Assembly (NCBI GenBank): GCA_914767715.1
Contig: OU612066.1
Location: 4,905,001-4,965,000, forward strand
Origin: Membranipora membranacea
Taxonomy: Eukaryota > Bryozoa > Gymnolaemata > Cheilostomatida > Membraniporidae
Length of the DNA stretch: 60,000 nt
Reading direction: 5' to 3'
The notes under the pieces were generated by a model that was not told the origin of the DNA, made no database searches, and saw nothing but the letters and a program-made list of their open reading frames with translations. A program made the position numbers and the translations under genes. This document shows, in pieces, positions 51,465-60,000 of the stretch; the first letter of the stretch is position 1, and the number at the start of each line of letters is the position of its first letter.

Positions 51465-51577
51465 GTCTACGGCCATATCACACGCCAGTTCTCGTCCGAT
51501 CACTGAAGCTAAGCAACGTCGAGCCCAGTTAGTACTTGGATGGGTGACCGCCTGGGAATACTGGGTGCTGTAGACTT
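51465..51577 (+). pseudogene. 5S rRNA gene with 7-nt deletion (delta7), unit 45
   Basis: Gene positions 18-24 are missing as in unit 38. Unit length 1162; C-runs 6/12. The spacer also has the TA-to-AT swap (52450-52451), so it combines two tags and opens the three-unit block 45-46-47. Confidence 0.9.
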
Positions 51578-52626
51578 TTGATTATTTTCCGTTTTTGCAA
51601 CTTAAAGTCATGTTACATTCTTTGCCCTACCATCAATATGAGCTGCTTGAAGTGAATTTTTTTGGGCTCAGTACCCCTCCCCCCTCCCTTCCTCACTCCC
51701 CCCCCCCCCAATTATTCCCAAACGGCAGCATATGCAAGCTTGTTTCTTGCAACAAAAAAGACAACGAAAAGAGCGATTTTTGAGCAGATGAATCCAAGAA
51801 AATCCTGCGTTTCGTGTAAATCCCCATTTGAATTAGGCAGCTGCGCAGCAGCGATTCTTGGGAAGGTCAGCATAGGGGATTGCCGGCACTATGAGAGGTT
51901 TGTCCCCCATGCCAAGAAGAGGATGCCGGGAAATATGTTAGATTGGTGCTGCATTGCTATTACTTTTGGACAATACTCTAGAAATGATAAACAGTATAGA
52001 AGCTAGCGAAACTGGAAAATTGAAGTCGGCATTACCGGCTATTGTTATCGACAACACAAATTATGACCTTTAGGTGGTAATCCACAGTCCAGTGGTCCAG
52101 TCTAGTGCTTAGATCACTGCTGACACTGTCATAATCAAACAAAAGAGTAACTCACCAGAGCCCGCTACTTGCTGCCAGCTTTCAACTGGCGTGTTGTACC
52201 CTGCTCTGTGAGCGCAGCGTTTAGTCCGGCAGAATGCTAAACAATGAAGCTAAGCACGATGTCGCGTCGAAAAGATTGTTGCCACATGGTTCATGGCATG
52301 CTACAAATGTTGAGCCCAATCCCAAAAAGTCCAGCACGAATAGATGTTTCTATGAGCCATCGAACCGGGCAGGCCCTCCATCCTCAAATAAAAACAGTAG
52401 CAAAATTGGAAACTTTGAATGTGATGGAGAAGAATTATATGTTTGATAAATGATGGTAGAAATTTTGAAGATGGAGAAGCATAATTTTTGTGTCAAGTAA
52501 AGTAACAAGTTAAAATGAGTCTAGATGAAAGACTATAAACATGCAAAAGAAAAATAAGAGTTGCATGCACTTGTTTTGTTAATACTGCATCCAAGCATAA
52601 AACTGCCTAAATTAATCACCATAATT

Positions 52627-52746
52627 GTCTACGGCCATATCACGTTGAAAACGCCAGTTCTCGTCCGATCACTGAAGCTAAGCAACGTCGAGCCCAGTTA
52701 GTACTTGGATGGGTGACCGCCTGGGAATACTGGGTGCTGTAGACTT
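52627..52746 (+). rRNA. 5S ribosomal RNA, type A, unit 46
   Basis: Standard type A gene between two delta7 copies. Unit length 1170; C-runs 7/12, matching unit 49. Confidence 0.98.
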
Positions 52747-53796
52747 TTGATTATTTTCCGTTTTTGCAACTTAAAGTCATGTTACATTCTTTGCCCTACC
52801 ATCAATATGAGCTGCTTGAAGTGAATTTTTTTGGGCTCAGTACCCCTCCCCCCCTCCCTTCCTCACTCCCCCCCCCCCCAATTATTCCCAAACGGCAGCA
52901 TATGCAAGCTTGTTTCTTGCAACAAAAAAGACAACGAAAAGAGCGATTTTTGAGCAGATGAATCCAAGAAAATCCTGCGTTTCGTGTAAATCCCCATTTG
53001 AATTAGGCAGCTGCGCAGCAGCGATTCTTGGGAAGGTCAGCATAGGGGATTGCCGGCACTATGAGAGGTTTGTCCCCCATGCCAAGAAGAGGATGCCGGG
53101 AAATATGTTAGATTGGTGCTGCATTGCTATTACTTTTGGACAATACTCTAGAAATGATAAACAGTATAGAAGCTAGCGAAACTGGAAAATTGAAGTCGGC
53201 ATTACCGGCTATTGTTATCGACAACACAAATTATGACCTTTAGGTGGTAATCCACAGTCCAGTGGTCCAGTCTAGTGCTTAGATCACTGCTGACACTGTC
53301 ATAATCAAACAAAAGAGTAACTCACCAGAGCCCGCTACTTGCTGCCAGCTTTCAACTGGCGTGTTGTACCCTGCTCTGTGAGCGCAGCGTTTAGTCCGGC
53401 AGAATGCTAAACAATGAAGCTAAGCACGATGTCGCGTCGAAAAGATTGTTGCCACATGGTTCATGGCATGCTACAAATGTTGAGCCCAATCCCAAAAAGT
53501 CCAGCACGAATAGATGTTTCTATGAGCCATCGAACCGGGCAGGCCCTCCATCCTCAAATAAAAACAGTAGCAAAATTGGAAACTTTGAATGTGATGGAGA
53601 AGAATTATATGTTTGATAATAGATGGTAGAAATTTTGAAGATGGAGAAGCATAATTTTTGTGTCAAGTAAAGTAACAAGTTAAAATGAGTCTAGATGAAA
53701 GACTATAAACATGCAAAAGAAAAATAAGAGTTGCATGCACTTGTTTTGTTAATACTGCATCCAAGCATAAAACTGCCTAAATTAATCACCATAATT

Positions 53797-53909
53797 GTCT
53801 ACGGCCATATCACACGCCAGTTCTCGTCCGATCACTGAAGCTAAGCAACGTCGAGCCCAGTTAGTACTTGGATGGGTGACCGCCTGGGAATACTGGGTGC
53901 TGTAGACTT
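53797..53909 (+). pseudogene. 5S rRNA gene with 7-nt deletion (delta7), unit 47
   Basis: Same 7-nt loss in helix II and loop B. Unit length 1162; C-runs 6/12. Third member of block 45-46-47. Confidence 0.9.
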
Positions 53910-54958
53910 TTGATTATTTTCCGTTTTTGCAACTTAAAGTCATGTTACATTCTTTGCCCTACCATCAATATGAGCTGCTTGAAGTGAATTTTTTTGGGCT
54001 CAGTACCCCTCCCCCCTCCCTTCCTCACTCCCCCCCCCCCCAATTATTCCCAAACGGCAGCATATGCAAGCTTGTTTCTTGCAACAAAAAAGACAACGAA
54101 AAGAGCGATTTTTGAGCAGATGAATCCAAGAAAATCCTGCGTTTCGTGTAAATCCCCATTTGAATTAGGCAGCTGCGCAGCAGCGATTCTTGGGAAGGTC
54201 AGCATAGGGGATTGCCGGCACTATGAGAGGTTTGTCCCCCATGCCAAGAAGAGGATGCCGGGAAATATGTTAGATTGGTGCTGCATTGCTATTACTTTTG
54301 GACAATACTCTAGAAATGATAAACAGTATAGAAGCTAGCGAAACTGGAAAATTGAAGTCGGCATTACCGGCTATTGTTATCGACAACACAAATTATGACC
54401 TTTAGGTGGTAATCCACAGTCCAGTGGTCCAGTCTAGTGCTTAGATCACTGCTGACACTGTCATAATCAAACAAAAGAGTAACTCACCAGAGCCCGCTAC
54501 TTGCTGCCAGCTTTCAACTGGCGTGTTGTACCCTGCTCTGTGAGCGCAGCGTTTAGTCCGGCAGAATGCTAAACAATGAAGCTAAGCACGATGTCGCGTC
54601 GAAAAGATTGTTGCCACATGGTTCATGGCATGCTACAAATGTTGAGCCCAATCCCAAAAAGTCCAGCACGAATAGATGTTTCTATGAGCCATCGAACCGG
54701 GCAGGCCCTCCATCCTCAAATAAAAACAGTAGCAAAATTGGAAACTTTGAATGTGATGGAGAAGAATTATATGTTTGATAATAGATGGTAGAAATTTTGA
54801 AGATGGAGAAGCATAATTTTTGTGTCAAGTAAAGTAACAAGTTAAAATGAGTCTAGATGAAAGACTATAAACATGCAAAAGAAAAATAAGAGTTGCATGC
54901 ACTTGTTTTGTTAATACTGCATCCAAGCATAAAACTGCCTAAATTAATCACCATAATT

Positions 54959-55078
54959 GTCTACGGCCATATCACGTTGAAAACGCCAGTTCTCGTCCGA
55001 TCACTGAAGCTAAGCAACGTCGAGCCCAGTTAGTACTTGGATGGGTGACCGCCTGGGAATACTGGGTGCTGTAGACTT
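54959..55078 (+). rRNA. 5S ribosomal RNA, type A, unit 48
   Basis: Standard type A gene. Unit length 1169; C-runs 6/12. The TA-to-AT swap is at 55951-55952. The spacer matches unit 45, but the gene is intact, so gene and spacer tags have been separated. Confidence 0.98.
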
Positions 55079-56127
55079 TTGATTATTTTCCGTTTTTGCA
55101 ACTTAAAGTCATGTTACATTCTTTGCCCTACCATCAATATGAGCTGCTTGAAGTGAATTTTTTTGGGCTCAGTACCCCTCCCCCCTCCCTTCCTCACTCC
55201 CCCCCCCCCCAATTATTCCCAAACGGCAGCATATGCAAGCTTGTTTCTTGCAACAAAAAAGACAACGAAAAGAGCGATTTTTGAGCAGATGAATCCAAGA
55301 AAATCCTGCGTTTCGTGTAAATCCCCATTTGAATTAGGCAGCTGCGCAGCAGCGATTCTTGGGAAGGTCAGCATAGGGGATTGCCGGCACTATGAGAGGT
55401 TTGTCCCCCATGCCAAGAAGAGGATGCCGGGAAATATGTTAGATTGGTGCTGCATTGCTATTACTTTTGGACAATACTCTAGAAATGATAAACAGTATAG
55501 AAGCTAGCGAAACTGGAAAATTGAAGTCGGCATTACCGGCTATTGTTATCGACAACACAAATTATGACCTTTAGGTGGTAATCCACAGTCCAGTGGTCCA
55601 GTCTAGTGCTTAGATCACTGCTGACACTGTCATAATCAAACAAAAGAGTAACTCACCAGAGCCCGCTACTTGCTGCCAGCTTTCAACTGGCGTGTTGTAC
55701 CCTGCTCTGTGAGCGCAGCGTTTAGTCCGGCAGAATGCTAAACAATGAAGCTAAGCACGATGTCGCGTCGAAAAGATTGTTGCCACATGGTTCATGGCAT
55801 GCTACAAATGTTGAGCCCAATCCCAAAAAGTCCAGCACGAATAGATGTTTCTATGAGCCATCGAACCGGGCAGGCCCTCCATCCTCAAATAAAAACAGTA
55901 GCAAAATTGGAAACTTTGAATGTGATGGAGAAGAATTATATGTTTGATAAATGATGGTAGAAATTTTGAAGATGGAGAAGCATAATTTTTGTGTCAAGTA
56001 AAGTAACAAGTTAAAATGAGTCTAGATGAAAGACTATAAACATGCAAAAGAAAAATAAGAGTTGCATGCACTTGTTTTGTTAATACTGCATCCAAGCATA
56101 AAACTGCCTAAATTAATCACCATAATT

Positions 56128-56247
56128 GTCTACGGCCATATCACGTTGAAAACGCCAGTTCTCGTCCGATCACTGAAGCTAAGCAACGTCGAGCCCAGTT
56201 AGTACTTGGATGGGTGACCGCCTGGGAATACTGGGTGCTGTAGACTT
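56128..56247 (+). rRNA. 5S ribosomal RNA, type A, unit 49
   Basis: Standard type A gene. Unit length 1170; C-runs 7/12, matching unit 46. Confidence 0.98.
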
Positions 56248-57297
56248 TTGATTATTTTCCGTTTTTGCAACTTAAAGTCATGTTACATTCTTTGCCCTAC
56301 CATCAATATGAGCTGCTTGAAGTGAATTTTTTTGGGCTCAGTACCCCTCCCCCCCTCCCTTCCTCACTCCCCCCCCCCCCAATTATTCCCAAACGGCAGC
56401 ATATGCAAGCTTGTTTCTTGCAACAAAAAAGACAACGAAAAGAGCGATTTTTGAGCAGATGAATCCAAGAAAATCCTGCGTTTCGTGTAAATCCCCATTT
56501 GAATTAGGCAGCTGCGCAGCAGCGATTCTTGGGAAGGTCAGCATAGGGGATTGCCGGCACTATGAGAGGTTTGTCCCCCATGCCAAGAAGAGGATGCCGG
56601 GAAATATGTTAGATTGGTGCTGCATTGCTATTACTTTTGGACAATACTCTAGAAATGATAAACAGTATAGAAGCTAGCGAAACTGGAAAATTGAAGTCGG
56701 CATTACCGGCTATTGTTATCGACAACACAAATTATGACCTTTAGGTGGTAATCCACAGTCCAGTGGTCCAGTCTAGTGCTTAGATCACTGCTGACACTGT
56801 CATAATCAAACAAAAGAGTAACTCACCAGAGCCCGCTACTTGCTGCCAGCTTTCAACTGGCGTGTTGTACCCTGCTCTGTGAGCGCAGCGTTTAGTCCGG
56901 CAGAATGCTAAACAATGAAGCTAAGCACGATGTCGCGTCGAAAAGATTGTTGCCACATGGTTCATGGCATGCTACAAATGTTGAGCCCAATCCCAAAAAG
57001 TCCAGCACGAATAGATGTTTCTATGAGCCATCGAACCGGGCAGGCCCTCCATCCTCAAATAAAAACAGTAGCAAAATTGGAAACTTTGAATGTGATGGAG
57101 AAGAATTATATGTTTGATAATAGATGGTAGAAATTTTGAAGATGGAGAAGCATAATTTTTGTGTCAAGTAAAGTAACAAGTTAAAATGAGTCTAGATGAA
57201 AGACTATAAACATGCAAAAGAAAAATAAGAGTTGCATGCACTTGTTTTGTTAATACTGCATCCAAGCATAAAACTGCCTAAATTAATCACCATAATT

Positions 57298-57410
57298 GTC
57301 TACGGCCATATCACACGCCAGTTCTCGTCCGATCACTGAAGCTAAGCAACGTCGAGCCCAGTTAGTACTTGGATGGGTGACCGCCTGGGAATACTGGGTG
57401 CTGTAGACTT
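57298..57410 (+). pseudogene. 5S rRNA gene with 7-nt deletion (delta7), unit 50
   Basis: Same 7-nt loss. Unit length 1162; C-runs 7/11, the same tag as unit 38, the first delta7 copy. Confidence 0.9.
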
Positions 57411-58459
57411 TTGATTATTTTCCGTTTTTGCAACTTAAAGTCATGTTACATTCTTTGCCCTACCATCAATATGAGCTGCTTGAAGTGAATTTTTTTGGGC
57501 TCAGTACCCCTCCCCCCCTCCCTTCCTCACTCCCCCCCCCCCAATTATTCCCAAACGGCAGCATATGCAAGCTTGTTTCTTGCAACAAAAAAGACAACGA
57601 AAAGAGCGATTTTTGAGCAGATGAATCCAAGAAAATCCTGCGTTTCGTGTAAATCCCCATTTGAATTAGGCAGCTGCGCAGCAGCGATTCTTGGGAAGGT
57701 CAGCATAGGGGATTGCCGGCACTATGAGAGGTTTGTCCCCCATGCCAAGAAGAGGATGCCGGGAAATATGTTAGATTGGTGCTGCATTGCTATTACTTTT
57801 GGACAATACTCTAGAAATGATAAACAGTATAGAAGCTAGCGAAACTGGAAAATTGAAGTCGGCATTACCGGCTATTGTTATCGACAACACAAATTATGAC
57901 CTTTAGGTGGTAATCCACAGTCCAGTGGTCCAGTCTAGTGCTTAGATCACTGCTGACACTGTCATAATCAAACAAAAGAGTAACTCACCAGAGCCCGCTA
58001 CTTGCTGCCAGCTTTCAACTGGCGTGTTGTACCCTGCTCTGTGAGCGCAGCGTTTAGTCCGGCAGAATGCTAAACAATGAAGCTAAGCACGATGTCGCGT
58101 CGAAAAGATTGTTGCCACATGGTTCATGGCATGCTACAAATGTTGAGCCCAATCCCAAAAAGTCCAGCACGAATAGATGTTTCTATGAGCCATCGAACCG
58201 GGCAGGCCCTCCATCCTCAAATAAAAACAGTAGCAAAATTGGAAACTTTGAATGTGATGGAGAAGAATTATATGTTTGATAATAGATGGTAGAAATTTTG
58301 AAGATGGAGAAGCATAATTTTTGTGTCAAGTAAAGTAACAAGTTAAAATGAGTCTAGATGAAAGACTATAAACATGCAAAAGAAAAATAAGAGTTGCATG
58401 CACTTGTTTTGTTAATACTGCATCCAAGCATAAAACTGCCTAAATTAATCACCATAATT

Positions 58460-58579
58460 GTCTACGGCCATATCACGTTGAAAACGCCAGTTCTCGTCCG
58501 ATCACTGAAGCTAAGCAACGTCGAGCCCAGTTAGTACTTGGATGGGTGACCGCCTGGGAATACTGGGTGCTGTAGACTT
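58460..58579 (+). rRNA. 5S ribosomal RNA, type A, unit 51
   Basis: Standard type A gene, the last complete unit in the window. Unit length 1169; C-runs 6/12. Confidence 0.98.
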
Positions 58580-59628
58580 TTGATTATTTTCCGTTTTTGC
58601 AACTTAAAGTCATGTTACATTCTTTGCCCTACCATCAATATGAGCTGCTTGAAGTGAATTTTTTTGGGCTCAGTACCCCTCCCCCCTCCCTTCCTCACTC
58701 CCCCCCCCCCCAATTATTCCCAAACGGCAGCATATGCAAGCTTGTTTCTTGCAACAAAAAAGACAACGAAAAGAGCGATTTTTGAGCAGATGAATCCAAG
58801 AAAATCCTGCGTTTCGTGTAAATCCCCATTTGAATTAGGCAGCTGCGCAGCAGCGATTCTTGGGAAGGTCAGCATAGGGGATTGCCGGCACTATGAGAGG
58901 TTTGTCCCCCATGCCAAGAAGAGGATGCCGGGAAATATGTTAGATTGGTGCTGCATTGCTATTACTTTTGGACAATACTCTAGAAATGATAAACAGTATA
59001 GAAGCTAGCGAAACTGGAAAATTGAAGTCGGCATTACCGGCTATTGTTATCGACAACACAAATTATGACCTTTAGGTGGTAATCCACAGTCCAGTGGTCC
59101 AGTCTAGTGCTTAGATCACTGCTGACACTGTCATAATCAAACAAAAGAGTAACTCACCAGAGCCCGCTACTTGCTGCCAGCTTTCAACTGGCGTGTTGTA
59201 CCCTGCTCTGTGAGCGCAGCGTTTAGTCCGGCAGAATGCTAAACAATGAAGCTAAGCACGATGTCGCGTCGAAAAGATTGTTGCCACATGGTTCATGGCA
59301 TGCTACAAATGTTGAGCCCAATCCCAAAAAGTCCAGCACGAATAGATGTTTCTATGAGCCATCGAACCGGGCAGGCCCTCCATCCTCAAATAAAAACAGT
59401 AGCAAAATTGGAAACTTTGAATGTGATGGAGAAGAATTATATGTTTGATAATAGATGGTAGAAATTTTGAAGATGGAGAAGCATAATTTTTGTGTCAAGT
59501 AAAGTAACAAGTTAAAATGAGTCTAGATGAAAGACTATAAACATGCAAAAGAAAAATAAGAGTTGCATGCACTTGTTTTGTTAATACTGCATCCAAGCAT
59601 AAAACTGCCTAAATTAATCACCATAATT

Positions 59629-59741
59629 GTCTACGGCCATATCACACGCCAGTTCTCGTCCGATCACTGAAGCTAAGCAACGTCGAGCCCAGTTAGTACT
59701 TGGATGGGTGACCGCCTGGGAATACTGGGTGCTGTAGACTT
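59629..59741 (+). pseudogene. 5S rRNA gene with 7-nt deletion (delta7), unit 52
   Basis: Same 7-nt loss. The gene is complete, but its spacer is cut by the window edge 372 nt into the unit. C-runs 6/11. A delta7 copy this close to the edge suggests that the form continues beyond the window. Confidence 0.9.
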
Positions 59742-60000
59742 TTGATTATTTTCCGTTTTTGCAACTTAAAGTCATGTTACATTCTTTGCCCTACCATCAA
59801 TATGAGCTGCTTGAAGTGAATTTTTTTGGGCTCAGTACCCCTCCCCCCTCCCTTCCTCACTCCCCCCCCCCCAATTATTCCCAAACGGCAGCATATGCAA
59901 GCTTGTTTCTTGCAACAAAAAAGACAACGAAAAGAGCGATTTTTGAGCAGATGAATCCAAGAAAATCCTGCGTTTCGTGTAAATCCCCATTTGAATTAGG

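Larger units (their letters stand above)
1..60000 (+). repeat. Tandem 5S rDNA array, 52 units, continuing beyond both edges
   Basis: A unit of about 1169 bp repeats without interruption from end to end. Start-to-start distances of the 5S genes are 1162-1173 bp; 1169 is the most common. Units are nearly identical; length differences come from two spacer cytosine runs, a 7-bp deletion inside six 5S genes, and two single-base deletions (units 2 and 30). All genes point the same way. Eukaryotic 5S rDNA is often arranged like this and is homogenised by unequal crossing over and gene conversion. The window starts 35 bp before the first gene and ends 372 nt into unit 52, so the true array is longer. 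In the entries below, 'C-runs x/y' gives the length of the cytosine run following the CCCCT motif and of the long run following CTCACT in that unit's spacer. Confidence 0.99.

Noticed and set aside
1-60000. CRISPR array or other prokaryotic repeat system
   Set aside because: The repeating unit is over 1 kb, contains an animal-type 5S gene and has no short repeat-spacer alternation or cas-like genes.
1-60000. Linked histone, U snRNA, spliced-leader or 18S/28S genes in the unit
   Set aside because: Such linkages occur in some animals, but I found no histone coding frame, Sm site with snRNA body, spliced-leader sequence or large rRNA segment in the spacer.

Overview
The whole 60 kb window is one uninterrupted, head-to-tail array of 5S ribosomal RNA genes from an animal nuclear genome. 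I count 52 copies of the 5S gene, all on the + strand. Each sits in a repeat unit of 1162-1173 bp: about 120 bp of gene and about 1050 bp of non-transcribed spacer. Both window edges fall inside the array, so no boundary is visible. There is no convincing protein gene, tRNA, snRNA, transposon or CRISPR array. The gene has the eukaryotic 5S layout: a 9-bp terminal helix, a class III internal promoter (box A, intermediate element, box C), a TATA-like ATAAAA at -30 to -25 and a TTTT terminator. The sequence reads as metazoan and probably invertebrate (for example the GUCUACGGCCAU start and GGAUGGGUGACCGCCUGGGAA). I cannot name the species.

Layout: units 1-9 (36-10567) carry the common 5S form, called type A here. 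Units 10 and 11 (10568-12901) carry a second form, type B, with 8 substitutions. Units 12-37 (12902-43292) are type A again. From unit 38 on (43293-60000), type A units are mixed with six copies that lack gene positions 18-24 (the delta7 copies: units 38, 39, 45, 47, 50, 52). The totals are 44 type A, 2 type B and 6 delta7. Spacers are almost identical throughout. They differ mainly in two cytosine runs (5-8 C and 9-16 C) and a few single-base changes, which work as tags for individual units. The tags reveal local duplications of two- and three-unit blocks.

Most interesting observation: the eight type B changes fall into four pairs of positions that touch each other in the 5S secondary structure (14/65, 27/52, 70/105, 73/102). 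Three pairs swap one Watson-Crick pair for another, and the fourth swaps the U.U mismatch beside loop E for C.C. Type B is therefore a structurally compensated, probably functional second 5S RNA, placed in an array whose spacers are otherwise type A. Secondary observations are the spreading delta7 pseudogene-like form, 5S-like fragments in the spacer that include box A, intermediate-element and box C sequences, a nested hairpin in the spacer, and the hypervariable C-runs.
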